The position numbers and the translations under genes are program-made. A stretch of DNA of 64,000 bases from Nocardioides islandensis. GTDB taxonomy: Bacteria; Actinomycetota; Actinomycetes; Propionibacteriales; Nocardioidaceae. Under the pieces are notes generated by a model. It was given only the letters and a program-made list of their open reading frames with translations. It was not told the origin of the DNA and ran no database searches. Below are positions 23,840 through 32,286 of the stretch, in pieces (position 1 is the stretch's first letter; each line of letters begins with the position of its first letter). The stretch is from the NCBI RefSeq assembly GCF_015352455.1, contig NZ_JADKPN010000004.1:186001-250000 (forward strand), in the 5' to 3' direction.

Positions 23840-25462
23840 ATGGCCCTCGCGAACCAGCCGCCGCCCCTCGTCGGCCACGACGTGGTGGGCTCGGACTCCG
23901 CGCTGGTGGAGGCGGTCACCCGGCACGCGTCGGCCGATGTCGCCGAGGAGCTCTCCGCACTGGGCCGGGAGGCGGGGTCGGCCGAGGCCCGCGAGCACGG
24001 GATGCTCGCGAACGTCCACGAGCCCGAGCTGACGACGTACGACCGCTACGGCAACCGGATCGACGAGGTCGTCTTCCACCCGTCCTGGCACTGGCTGATG
24101 ACGCGCGCGGTCGGTCACGGGCTGCAGGCGGCGCCGTGGGAGTCGGACTCGGCCCACGCCCACGTGCGCCGGGCCGCGGGCTTCTTCGCCTGGTCCCAGA
24201 CCGAGCCGGGCCACGGCTGCCCGATCTCGATGACGTACGCCGCGGTGCCGGCGCTCCGCGCCGACGACGCGATCGCCAAGGAGTGGACCCCCGCGCTGGC
24301 CGCCACGACCTACGACCCGGGCATCCGTCCGGTCGCCGAGAAGGCCGGCGCCCTGGCCGGCATGGGGATGACCGAGAAGCAGGGCGGCTCGGACGTGCGC
24401 GCCAACATCACCGAGGCCCGGCCGACCGGGGTCGACGGCGAGTACACGCTGCACGGCCACAAGTGGTTCACGTCGGCGCCGATGAACGACGTGTTCCTCG
24501 TGCTGGCGCAGGCACCCGAAGGGCTGTCGTGCTTCGTGGTGCCCCGCGCCCTCCCGGACGGCACTCGCAACCGGCTCGACGTGGTGCGGCTCAAGGACAA
24601 GCTGGGCAACCGCTCGAACGCCTCCTCGGAGATCGAGCTGTCCGGGACGCTCGCGCGTCGGCTCGGCGACGAGGGCCGCGGTGTCCGCACGATCATCGAG
24701 ATGGTCGCCGCGACCCGGCTCGACTGCGTGCTCGGCTCGGCCTCGCTGATGCGCCACGCCCTGGCCGAGGCGTCCTGGCACGTGGCGCACCGGTCCGCGT
24801 TCGGCTCGCTGCTCGCCGACAAACCCCTGATGCAGAACGTCGTCGCCGACCTGGCGGTCGAGTCCGAGGCGGCCACCGCGCTGGCGATCCGGCTGGCCGC
24901 AGCCGTGGATGCCATCGACGACCCGCACGAGGCCGCCCTCCGCCGGATCGCGCTGCCGCTGGCGAAGTTCTGGGTGTGCAAGCGCACCCCCGGGTTCGTG
25001 GCCGAGGCGCTGGAGTGCCTGGGCGGCAACGGGTACGTCGAGGACTCCGGCCTGCCGCTGCTCTACCGCGAGGCGCCGCTCAACTCGGTGTGGGAGGGCT
25101 CGGGCAACGTCAACGCGCTCGACGTCCTGCGCGCCCTGGCCCGCGAGCCCGAGGTGCTGGCCGCCTGGATCACCGAGGTCGGGCACGCCCGCGGCGCGGA
25201 CGCGCGGCTCGACCGGGCCGTCGACGACACGCTGGCACTGCTCGGTGAGTCGGGGGCCCTCGAGGCCGGGGCGCGCCGGCTGGCCGGCCGGATGGCGATG
25301 TGCCTCCAGGGCTCGCTGCTCGTGCGCTTCGCCCCACCCGAGGTCGCCGACGCCTTCTGCGACTCGCGGCTCGGCTCGTCCTACGACGGCACGTACGGCG
25401 CGCTCTCGACGCCGGTCGCCGACCTGAGGACCATCGTGGCGAGGACGACGCCCGTCGTCTGA
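23840..25462 (+). CDS. AidB-like acyl-CoA dehydrogenase family protein
   Basis: 540 aa, the length of E. coli AidB. The acyl-CoA dehydrogenase core is present (GMTEKQGGSDVRAN; HGHKWFTSAPMNDVF; ECLGGNGYVEDSGLPLLYRE), as is the AidB-type N-terminal extension with YDRYGNRIDEVVFHPSWH. AidB proteins bind FAD and DNA and are linked to alkylation stress; others act on branched acyl-CoA. This one sits next to no other alkylation gene, so physiology is uncertain. The ATG is the likely leaderless start (TACCGT seven bases before). Confidence 0.9.
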   Translation: MALANQPPPLVGHDVVGSDSALVEAVTRHASADVAEELSALGREAGSAEAREHGMLANVHEPELTTYDRYGNRIDEVVFHPSWHWLMTRAVGHGLQAAPWESDSAHAHVRRAAGFFAWSQTEPGHGCPISMTYAAVPALRADDAIAKEWTPALAATTYDPGIRPVAEKAGALAGMGMTEKQGGSDVRANITEARPTGVDGEYTLHGHKWFTSAPMNDVFLVLAQAPEGLSCFVVPRALPDGTRNRLDVVRLKDKLGNRSNASSEIELSGTLARRLGDEGRGVRTIIEMVAATRLDCVLGSASLMRHALAEASWHVAHRSAFGSLLADKPLMQNVVADLAVESEAATALAIRLAAAVDAIDDPHEAALRRIALPLAKFWVCKRTPGFVAEALECLGGNGYVEDSGLPLLYREAPLNSVWEGSGNVNALDVLRALAREPEVLAAWITEVGHARGADARLDRAVDDTLALLGESGALEAGARRLAGRMAMCLQGSLLVRFAPPEVADAFCDSRLGSSYDGTYGALSTPVADLRTIVARTTPVV

Positions 25463-25474
25463 CGGAGGTGTCAG

Positions 25475-26149
25475 ATGAGCGACCCGGCCGTGGTGCCGCC
25501 CGCCGTACGTGCCCAGCTGCTCGGACTCGAGCACAGCAGCCTGCTGTCCACGCGAGCCATGACGTGGAGCGAGGTGATGAGCCGGATCACCGCCCAGCTC
25601 ACGTTCACCTCGGCCGTGCTCGTCGTGCTCGCCCTCGACGTGCGGAACGGCGACCCCGCCGGGTCCTTCCGTCCGCTGGCGCTGGGCCTGGGCTTCGCCC
25701 TGCTCCTGACCGGCACCCTCACCACGCTGCGGGTGCACTACGCGTCGCTCGAGGACGCCCAGCTGATGCGCGGGATGAACCGGCTGCGGGCGGGGTACGT
25801 CGCGCTCGACCCCGGCCTCGAGCCCTACCTGACCACCGGGTTCACCGACGACGCCGACGGCGTGGTCCGCACCTACGGCCTCGGCTACTCGCGCACCGCG
25901 GCCCAGCAGGTCATGGCCAGCGCGATCTTCTTCTCCAGCGTCGTCAACGCGCTCGTCGCCGGCGGCTGGGTCGGGATCCTCGCCGCTCCGGCCGGGCGCA
26001 CGGTGGCGGTCGTCGTCGGTGTGGTGGCGGGGCTCGGCTACCTGGCCGCGTTCATGTACGCCGTGGCGCGGTTGTTCGCCCAGGCGGAGCGGATGCCGGA
26101 GCTGGTCCACTTCCCGACCTCCCAGCCAGCTCCGCCATCACCTTCTTGA
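25475..26149 (+). CDS. Four-helix membrane protein of unknown function
   Basis: 224 aa. Two pairs of hydrophobic helices (LTFTSAVLVVLALDV and LALGLGFALLLTGTL; then IFFSSVVNALVAGGWVGIL and VAVVVGVVAGLGYLAAFMYAV) flank a polar central region of about 80 residues. GGAGG precedes the ATG and the gene follows the AidB-like gene by 12 bp, so they are likely co-transcribed. Its 3' end overlaps the converging MarR gene by 98 bp. Confidence 0.75.
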   Translation: MSDPAVVPPAVRAQLLGLEHSSLLSTRAMTWSEVMSRITAQLTFTSAVLVVLALDVRNGDPAGSFRPLALGLGFALLLTGTLTTLRVHYASLEDAQLMRGMNRLRAGYVALDPGLEPYLTTGFTDDADGVVRTYGLGYSRTAAQQVMASAIFFSSVVNALVAGGWVGILAAPAGRTVAVVVGVVAGLGYLAAFMYAVARLFAQAERMPELVHFPTSQPAPPSPS

Positions 26150-26525
26150 ACGTCGCGAAGCGGCGCTCCCCCACCTCCGCGCTGAAGCGGTCCTCGATGC
26201 GGCCCAGGGCGCCGTACACGCCGTTCATGAAGCGGTCGCCCTCCTCGGTGCGGAAGACCAGGCGGACCCGTCCGTCGTCGGGGTGCGGCCCCGTGCGCAG
26301 GTGACCGGTGTCCACCAGCTGGGTGACGAACTGGCCGCAGCCCTGCTTGGACATGCCGGCCAGGTGGGCGAGCTCGGTGACGTTGATGCCCTCGGGAGGT
26401 ACCCCGGCCATCACGCGGACGTGCGACATGCGGAGGTCCTCCAGGGTGCCGTCGTCCAGCTCGGCGCGGAGGCGTCCGAACAGGCCGGCCATCAGCTCCG
26501 GCAGCACATCTCGCGGCGAGGTCAT
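26052..26525 (-). CDS. MarR-family transcriptional regulator
   Basis: 157 aa. The winged helix-turn-helix is clear: INVTELAHLAGMSKQGCGQFVTQL (recognition region), then the wing DTGHLRTGPHPDDGRVRLVF. It probably controls the divergent MOSC gene and itself. The ATG has TAAAGT (26532-26537) ending six bases before it, suiting a leaderless transcript. The low-complexity C-terminal tail (SGSGPAPASAPPGRTTAPRRT) lies antisense to the end of the neighbouring membrane-protein gene; an earlier natural stop may apply in relatives. Confidence 0.87.
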   Translation of the reverse strand: MTSPRDVLPELMAGLFGRLRAELDDGTLEDLRMSHVRVMAGVPPEGINVTELAHLAGMSKQGCGQFVTQLVDTGHLRTGPHPDDGRVRLVFRTEEGDRFMNGVYGALGRIEDRFSAEVGERRFATFKKVMAELAGRSGSGPAPASAPPGRTTAPRRT

Positions 26526-26564
26526 AAACCCACTTTACTAACTTTCGCGCCGTAGGCTCCATCG
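26526..26564. promoter_or_regulatory. Divergent MarR/MOSC promoter with possible MarR operator
   Basis: The 39-bp gap is AT-rich compared with its surroundings. It holds TAAAGT for the MarR gene (minus, 26532-26537) and TAGGCT for the MOSC gene (plus, 26553-26558), each six bases from a start codon. The palindromic core TTACTAA overlaps the minus-strand hexamer, where a MarR dimer could block transcription. Confidence 0.45.
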
Positions 26565-27230
26565 GTGGCCGCTGCGATCCTCACCGTCAACGTCGGCTCG
26601 TCCGAGCCCAACGGGGCCAAGCAGGTCGGCGCGACAGGGATCCACAAGCGGCCGGTCGACTCCGCCGAGCTCCGCGCGCCGGGCCCGAAGCGGGGTGGTC
26701 AGGGCAGCGGCGTGGTCGGCGACTTCATCGCCGACCGCCGTTCCCACGGTGGTGACCGCCAGGCGGTCTACGCCTTCGCCCGCGAGGAGCTCGACTACTG
26801 GGAGACGCGGCTGGACGTCGTGCTCGCCAACGGCTCGATCGGCGAGAACCTCACCACGGCCGGGATCGACGTGGACGCCGCACTCATCGGCGACCGGTGG
26901 CGCATCGGCGGCGACGTCGAGGTGGAGGTGACCGGTCCGCGCATCCCGTGCGCGACGTTCGCCGCTCGGATGGGCGTGCGCGGGTGGGTACGCACGTTCA
27001 GCGAGCACGGTCGCAGCGGCGCCTACCTCGCGGTGATCACGCCCGGGACGGTGCGGCCGGGCGATCCGATCGAGGTGGTGCACCGTGCCGAGCACGACGT
27101 GGACGTGCCGACGACCTTCCGTGCCTACCTGGGTGACCTCGACGCGGCCGAGCAGGTGCTCGCTGCCGACTGCTGGCCCGAGCACGAGAACGAGCACCTG
27201 CGAGACATGCTCGCCCGTCGGCGGTCTTGA
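26565..27230 (+). CDS. MOSC domain-containing protein
   Basis: 221 aa. The MOSC fold is shown by HGGDRQAVYAFAREELDYW, NGSIGENLTTAGIDVD, GDRWRIGGDVEVEVTGPR and the following Cys (PRIPCATFAARM), the position linked to molybdenum-cofactor sulfur chemistry. Single-domain relatives (YiiM type) reduce N-hydroxylated compounds with a reductase partner, but no partner is adjacent. The GTG start sits six bases after TAGGCT. It is divergent from the MarR gene, its likely regulator. Confidence 0.88.
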   Translation: MAAAILTVNVGSSEPNGAKQVGATGIHKRPVDSAELRAPGPKRGGQGSGVVGDFIADRRSHGGDRQAVYAFAREELDYWETRLDVVLANGSIGENLTTAGIDVDAALIGDRWRIGGDVEVEVTGPRIPCATFAARMGVRGWVRTFSEHGRSGAYLAVITPGTVRPGDPIEVVHRAEHDVDVPTTFRAYLGDLDAAEQVLAADCWPEHENEHLRDMLARRRS

Positions 27231-27298
27231 CGAAACCCGTCAAGTCGCTTTACCTTCTCCCGAAGTAGTAAATCAACTTTCCCAATCGGAGCTCCGCC

Positions 27299-28429
27299 AT
27301 GCACGACCGCTCGCTCCTCGGCCCCGCCGACGTCGACGACGCCACGTTCTCCGTCCTGGTGGCGGACCTGCTCGGGATGCCGGCCGCCGACGTCGAGGTG
27401 CTCGACTCCGCCGTGACGGAGTTCCCCTACGACCTGCCGGCGATCACGACCGGCGGACGGTACGTCGTCCGGGGCACCGCCCGCGTCTCGGGTGAGCGGG
27501 CGCCGTACGCGATGTTCGTCAAGGTCGTGCAGTCCTGGTCGCGGTCCCCGTTCTTCGAGCTCGTCCCGGAGGAGATGCGCGAGATGGCCGAGGCCTCGGT
27601 GCCGTGGCGGACCGAGGCGCTCGCCTACCGCTCCGACCTCGCCACCCGGCTGCCCGACGGGCTGGCCATGCCGCGCGCCCTCGGCGTCTTCGACCTCGAC
27701 GAGAAGTCCGCGTCCATCTGGCTGGAGGCGCTCGACGTCGTCGACTGCGCGTGGGACGACGCGCGCTACGGCCGGGCGGCGTACCTCCTCGGCCGGTTGG
27801 CCGCCTCCCGCCGGGTCGCTCCCCTGGCCACGCTCGGCGAGCAGGCGTTCACCATGCGCGACTACGCGTTCGGGCGGCTGGAGAACCAGGTGCTGCCGAT
27901 GCTGCGCGACGACGGGATCTGGCGGCACCCGCTGGTCGCGGCGACCTTCGGGGAGGAGCTGCGTGACCGGTTGCGCTCCGCCGCCGACCAGGTGCCGGCG
28001 TACGTCGAGGAGCTGATGGCCCTCCCCCACACCTCCGGCCACGGCGACGCGTGCCCGAACAACCTGCTCGCGGTGCGGGGCACGGACGGCTTCACCCTGA
28101 TCGACTACGGCTTCTGGAACCCGATGCCCGTCGGCTCCGACCTCGGCCAGCTGCTCGTCGGCGACGTCCAGATCGGCAAGCGGCCGGCCGACGACCTCGC
28201 CGAGCGCGACGACGCGCACCTGGCCGAGTACGTGCGGGGCCTGCGCGACGAGGGCTGCGACCTCCCCGAGCCCGTCGTCCGCCGCTCCCACGCCCTGCAC
28301 CTGCTGCTGATGAGCGGCCTGTCGGCCGTCGGGTACGACGGTCTCCAGGGTCCACCCACCCCCGACCTCGAGCGGGCCATGACCGACCGCGCCGCCATCA
28401 CCCGCTTCTGCCTGGACCGCGTCGGTTGA
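27299..28429 (+). CDS. APH/choline-kinase-type phosphotransferase
   Basis: 376 aa. The catalytic loop is HGDACPNNLL at about residue 248 (Asp as base), followed by LIDYGFWN as the metal-binding DxG-like motif at about 266. The N-lobe is less conserved. The substrate is not identifiable; family members phosphorylate aminoglycosides, sugars, choline or lipids. A GGAG site precedes the ATG. The 68-bp gap after the MOSC gene has a CTTGAC...GTCAAG inverted repeat at its start. The TGA stop lies inside the first unit of the 28428 repeat array. Confidence 0.8.
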   Translation: MHDRSLLGPADVDDATFSVLVADLLGMPAADVEVLDSAVTEFPYDLPAITTGGRYVVRGTARVSGERAPYAMFVKVVQSWSRSPFFELVPEEMREMAEASVPWRTEALAYRSDLATRLPDGLAMPRALGVFDLDEKSASIWLEALDVVDCAWDDARYGRAAYLLGRLAASRRVAPLATLGEQAFTMRDYAFGRLENQVLPMLRDDGIWRHPLVAATFGEELRDRLRSAADQVPAYVEELMALPHTSGHGDACPNNLLAVRGTDGFTLIDYGFWNPMPVGSDLGQLLVGDVQIGKRPADDLAERDDAHLAEYVRGLRDEGCDLPEPVVRRSHALHLLLMSGLSAVGYDGLQGPPTPDLERAMTDRAAITRFCLDRVG

Positions 28430-28563
28430 GTTGCGCCTCCGGTACCGCCGAGTTGCGCCTCCGGCTCCGGCGCGTCGTACCTGACGCGCAACTCATCCGT
28501 ACCGGAGGCGCAAGTCGCACGTACCGGGGGCGCAAGTCGCACGTACCGGGGGCGAAACTCAAC
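28428..28563. repeat. 22-bp-period repeat array between convergent genes
   Basis: Direct copies of GAGTTGCGCCTCCGG at 28428 and 28450 are followed by about four inverted copies (GCGCAACTC, GGCGCAAGTCGCACGTACC and similar), spaced about 22 bp. The whole gap between the phosphotransferase (plus) and glyA (minus) is filled. It is the same family as the larger array at 46105. Confidence 0.75.
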
Positions 28564-28566
28564 CCG

Positions 28567-30036
28567 TCAGGTGAGCTCGAGGCCCGGGTACAGCGGGTGG
28601 GCGTCGAGCATCTCGGCGGACTGGGCGTGGATGCGGTCGGCGACCCCGTCGCCGAGGACGTACGTCGCCTTGGAGGGCTTGCCGTCCTTCGTCGTGCCGG
28701 GCTGGGTGTTGGACAGCACGTCGACCATCAGCTCGGCCACCTTGTCGAACTCGTCGTGGCCGAAGCCGCGGGTGGTCAGCGCGGGGGTGCCGATGCGGAT
28801 GCCGGAGGTGTACCAGGCGCCGTTCGGGTCCTGAGGGACCGAGTTGCGGTTGGTCACCACCCCGGCGTCGAGCAGCGCGGACTCGGCCTGGCGGCCGGTG
28901 AGGCCGAACGTCGAGACGTCGACGAGGACGATGTGGTTGTCCGTACCTCCCGTGACGAGCTTCGCGCCTCGCGACAGGAAGCCCTCAGCCAGGGACTGGG
29001 CGTTGTCGGCGATGCGCTGGGCGTACGCGCGGAACTCCGGCTGCCGCGCCTCGGCGAGCGCGACCGCCTTCGCGGCCATCATGTGGCTGAGCGGACCGCC
29101 GAGGACCATCGGGCAGCCGCGGTCCACGGACGGCGCGAACTCCTCCTGCGCCAGCACCAGACCGCCGCGCGGGCCGCGCAGCGACTTGTGGGTCGTCGTG
29201 GTCGTCACGTGGGCGTGCGGCACCGGGTCCTCGTCGCCGGTGAACACCTTGCCGGCCACCAGTCCGGCGAAGTGCGCCATGTCGACCATCAGCGTCGCGC
29301 CGACCTCGTCGGCGATCTCGCGCATCTTGGCGAAGTTCACGCGGCGTGGGTACGCCGAGTAGCCGGCCACGATGATCAGCGGCTTGAACTCCTGGGCCTT
29401 GGCCCGCACGGCGTCGTAGTCGAGCAGCTGGGTCTCGGGGTTCGTGCCGTACTGCTGCTGGTGGAACATCTTGCCGCTGATGTTCGGCCGGAAGCCGTGC
29501 GTGAGGTGGCCGCCGGAGTCGAGGGACATGCCGAGCAGGCGCTGGTTGCCGAGCTTGCCGCGCAGCTCCTCCCAGTCGGCGTCGGAGAGCTCGTTGACGT
29601 TCTTCGCGCCGTACTTCTCCAGCTCGGGCGACTCGACGCGGTGCGCGAGGATCGACCAGAAGGCGACGAGGTTCGCGTCGATGCCGGAGTGCGGCTGGGC
29701 ATAGGCGTACGGCGCCCCGAACAGCTCCCGGGCGTGCTCGGCGGCGACCGACTCGACGGTGTCGACGTTCTGGCAGCCGGCGTAGAAGCGGTGGCCGATC
29801 GTGCCCTCGGCGTACTTGTCGCTGAACCAGGTGCCCATGGTCAGCAGCACCGCCGGCGAGGCGTAGTTCTCGCTGGCGATGAGCTTCAGCGAGGAGCGCT
29901 GGTCGGCGAGCTCCTTGCGCGTGGCGTCGGCGATGCGCGGCTCGACCGAGCCGATCACCTCGAGGATGGAGTCGTAGGCGCTGGACACGGTCTTGGCGAG
30001 TGCACCGGAGGAAAGCCCGGCAGGAAGCTCAGTCAC
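28567..30036 (-). CDS. glyA: Serine hydroxymethyltransferase
   Basis: About 489 aa; converts serine plus tetrahydrofolate to glycine plus 5,10-methylene-THF in the cytoplasm using PLP. Motifs: [13 protein letters not shown], the PLP-lysine region [30 protein letters not shown] and [14 protein letters not shown]. It is about 60 residues longer than the common bacterial enzyme, with an insert after [11 protein letters not shown] ([20 protein letters not shown]). The GTG at 30036 is preferred to the GTG two codons earlier because TAGTCT ends six bases before it, as for other leaderless genes here. Confidence 0.95.
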   Translation of the reverse strand: MTELPAGLSSGALAKTVSSAYDSILEVIGSVEPRIADATRKELADQRSSLKLIASENYASPAVLLTMGTWFSDKYAEGTIGHRFYAGCQNVDTVESVAAEHARELFGAPYAYAQPHSGIDANLVAFWSILAHRVESPELEKYGAKNVNELSDADWEELRGKLGNQRLLGMSLDSGGHLTHGFRPNISGKMFHQQQYGTNPETQLLDYDAVRAKAQEFKPLIIVAGYSAYPRRVNFAKMREIADEVGATLMVDMAHFAGLVAGKVFTGDEDPVPHAHVTTTTTHKSLRGPRGGLVLAQEEFAPSVDRGCPMVLGGPLSHMMAAKAVALAEARQPEFRAYAQRIADNAQSLAEGFLSRGAKLVTGGTDNHIVLVDVSTFGLTGRQAESALLDAGVVTNRNSVPQDPNGAWYTSGIRIGTPALTTRGFGHDEFDKVAELMVDVLSNTQPGTTKDGKPSKATYVLGDGVADRIHAQSAEMLDAHPLYPGLELT

Positions 30037-30364
30037 GGGCACAGACTAGGGATCGGCTCGGCGCCCCGAGAAGAGGTGCCCACAGGTGAGGCCCGGAGAA
30101 CGCGCCTCTCCGGCGCCCAGCAGCCGTCTCGAATAATGGATGGTCGTCTCAGCACATGGGATTCCGGTTTGTGGGATGGGAGTCCAGTCCCTGAGACTCA
30201 TTGACATGACGCCCGTACTGACCCCGACGTACCTCGTGGCTCGCCGCCACGTGGACCTCGGTCGTACGCGCAGCGCCATGTGTTGGCATCGCTGAATTCG
30301 CCGCCCCCAGCCCCTCCGCGCTCAACGATGCGCGCGGCCATCAGCGAACAAGGACTCAGCTCCC
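30037..30364. promoter_or_regulatory. Divergent glyA / sulfur operon control region
   Basis: A 328-bp gap. The glyA side has TAGTCT (minus) and a CCGGAGA...TCTCCGG hairpin within 30090-30125. The sulfur side has the palindrome TGAGACTCA (30192-30200), a GAGACT hexamer (30193-30198) seven bases before the leader-peptide ATG, the leader peptide itself, and about 70 bp of spacer up to the sulfite reductase start. Confidence 0.55.
30206..30295 (+). CDS. Putative sulfur/cysteine-operon leader peptide (29 aa)
   Basis: An ATG at 30206 opens 29 codons ending at TGA 30293-30295. The peptide contains ARRHVDLGRTRSAMC, matching the (R)HVDLxRxxSAxC pattern I know from annotated leader peptides upstream of sulfate-assimilation genes in Streptomyces and relatives. 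The Cys is four codons from the stop, as expected of an attenuator that senses Cys-tRNA or translation. There is no ribosome binding site; GAGACT ends seven bases before the ATG, so it is probably read from a leaderless transcript. It would control the sulfite reductase operon starting at 30365. Confidence 0.7.
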   Translation: MTPVLTPTYLVARRHVDLGRTRSAMCWHR

Positions 30365-32089
30365 GTGCCTGACTTGCGTTTCCAGTCCCAGCCACCTCGG
30401 CACACCGAGGTCCCGCGCCCCAAGCGCGCGGAGGGCCAGTGGTCGCTCGGCTACACCGAGCCGCTGAACAAGAACGAGCAGTCCAAGAAGGACGACGACC
30501 CGCTCAACGTCCGCGCCCGGATCCTGCACATCTACTCCAAGCGCGGCTTCGACTCCATCGACCCCGCCGACCTGCGCGGCCGGTTCCGCTGGATGGGGCT
30601 CTACACCCAGCGCAAGCCGGGCATCGACGGCGGCAAGACCGCGGTGCTCGAGGAGGAGGAGCTGGACGCCCGCTACTTCATGATGCGGGTCCGCTCGGAC
30701 GGCCGGCTGCTCTCCTCGCAGACCGTGCGGGCGCTCGGCACCATCGGCGTCGACTTCGCGCGCGACACCGCCGACGTCACCGACCGGGAGAACATCCAGT
30801 ACCACTGGATCCGCATCGAGGACGTCCCGGAGATCTGGAAGCGGCTCGACGACGCCGGCCTGAGCAGCCTGGAGGCCTGCGGCGACTCGCCCCGGCCCTT
30901 CCTCGGCTCCCCCGTCGCCGGCGTGGCCGCGGACGAGATCATCGACGGCACCTGGGCGCTGGAGGAGATCTACCGCCGGTACATCGGCGACCCGCGCTTC
31001 TCGAACCTGCCGCGCAAGTTCAAGACCGCGCTCACCGGGCACCCCAGTCACGACGTCTCCCCTGAGACCAACGACGTGTCGTTCGTCGGCACGGTCCACC
31101 CGGAGCACGGCGCGGGGTTCGACCTCTGGGTCGGCGGCGGCCTGTCGACCAACCCGATGCTGGCGCAGAAGGCCGGTGTCTGGATCCCGCTGGAGCAGGT
31201 GCCGGACGTCTGGGAGGCGGTGGCGTCGACCTTCCGCGACTACGGCTACCGGCGGCTGCGCTCCCGCGCCCGGCTGAAGTTCCTGGTGGCCGACTGGGGC
31301 ATCGAGAAGTTCGTCGAGGTGGTCGAGAACGAGTACCTCGGGCAGCGCCTCGAGCGCACCCCGTCCCCCGCTTCGCCGACCGGGCACCGCGACCACATCG
31401 GCGTGCACGAGCAGAAGGACGGCGCCCTGTACGTCGGCATCGCCCCGACCGTCGGCCGCGTCTCCGGCACGCTGCTGGTCCAGCTGGCCGACCTGATGGA
31501 CGCCTACGCCGTCCGCGGCGCGCGCCTGACGCCGTACCAGAAGATCGTGCTGATCGGCGTGCAGCCGGAGGCCCTCGAGCCACTGCTCGACGACCTCGAC
31601 CGGATCGGCCTCTCGGCGCGCCCGTCCCAGTGGCGGCGCAACACGATGGCCTGCACCGGCATCGAGTTCTGCAAGCTGGCCATCGTCGACACCAAGAACC
31701 GCGCCCGCGACCTGGTCGCCGAGCTGGAGCGTCGCTTCCCCGACCTCGACACCGCCATCAGCGTGAACGTCAACGGCTGCCCCAACGCCTGCGCCCGCAC
31801 GCAGGTCGCCGACATCGGGCTCAAGGGCCAGCTCGTGCTGGACGACGACGGCAACCAGGTCGAGGGCTTCCAGGTCCACCTCGGTGGCGCGACCGGCCTC
31901 GGCGCCAACTTCGGCCGCAAGCTCCGCGCGCACAAGGTGACCAGCGCGGAGCTGGACGACTACGTGACCGCCGTCGTGACGGCGTACCTCGCGCAGCGCA
32001 CCGACGGCGAGAGCTTCGCCGACTGGGTGGTGCGGGCCGACGAGGCCGCACTACGTGGCGAGGCCCTCCGGGCAGGGGTCTCCGCATGA
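30365..32089 (+). CDS. sir: Ferredoxin-dependent sulfite reductase (NirA/Sir family)
   Basis: 574 aa, a one-polypeptide siroheme enzyme with two ferredoxin-like and two nitrite/sulfite-reductase domains. The 4Fe-4S/siroheme cysteines are in CTGIEFCKLAI (about residue 430) and NGCPNACAR (about 470). Sulfite to sulfide, rather than nitrite, is inferred from the downstream cysH and chelatase genes. The start is a GTG with AAGGA 13 bases upstream. The stop overlaps the next gene (ATGA). It lies behind the leader peptide and so is probably controlled by cysteine supply. Confidence 0.95.
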   Translation: MPDLRFQSQPPRHTEVPRPKRAEGQWSLGYTEPLNKNEQSKKDDDPLNVRARILHIYSKRGFDSIDPADLRGRFRWMGLYTQRKPGIDGGKTAVLEEEELDARYFMMRVRSDGRLLSSQTVRALGTIGVDFARDTADVTDRENIQYHWIRIEDVPEIWKRLDDAGLSSLEACGDSPRPFLGSPVAGVAADEIIDGTWALEEIYRRYIGDPRFSNLPRKFKTALTGHPSHDVSPETNDVSFVGTVHPEHGAGFDLWVGGGLSTNPMLAQKAGVWIPLEQVPDVWEAVASTFRDYGYRRLRSRARLKFLVADWGIEKFVEVVENEYLGQRLERTPSPASPTGHRDHIGVHEQKDGALYVGIAPTVGRVSGTLLVQLADLMDAYAVRGARLTPYQKIVLIGVQPEALEPLLDDLDRIGLSARPSQWRRNTMACTGIEFCKLAIVDTKNRARDLVAELERRFPDLDTAISVNVNGCPNACARTQVADIGLKGQLVLDDDGNQVEGFQVHLGGATGLGANFGRKLRAHKVTSAELDDYVTAVVTAYLAQRTDGESFADWVVRADEAALRGEALRAGVSA

Positions 32090-32286
32090 CCGAACCCTTC
32101 GAGACGCCTCGTTCCTCGGCTCCTCAGGGACCACGCGCGGTTCCGTTCCACTGCCCCTACTGCGGCGAGGAGAACCTCTTCCCGCGTCCCGACGACGTGG
32201 GCGGCGGCTGGGAGTGCCGCGCGTGCCTGCGCGCCTTCGCCGTCACCTTCCTCGGGCAGGTACGCCGGCCGGAGACCGCGTCATGA
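32086..32286 (+). CDS. Small zinc-ribbon protein of the sulfur operon (66 aa)
   Basis: 66 aa, coupled on both sides by ATGA overlaps. Two Cys pairs (FHCPYCGEENLF and WECRACLRAF) form a likely zinc ribbon. A small Cys-pair protein at this place between sulfite reductase and cysH is common in actinobacteria (recollection). Its role is unknown; it might help the reductase or act as a redox or Fe-S carrier. Confidence 0.8.
   Translation: MTEPFETPRSSAPQGPRAVPFHCPYCGEENLFPRPDDVGGGWECRACLRAFAVTFLGQVRRPETAS

Noticed and set aside
30060..30130. Possible glycine or THF riboswitch upstream of glyA
   Set aside because: There is a CCGGAGA/TCTCCGG hairpin, but the conserved aptamer blocks are absent and the TAGTCT hexamer six bases before GTG 30036 suggests glyA has no leader.
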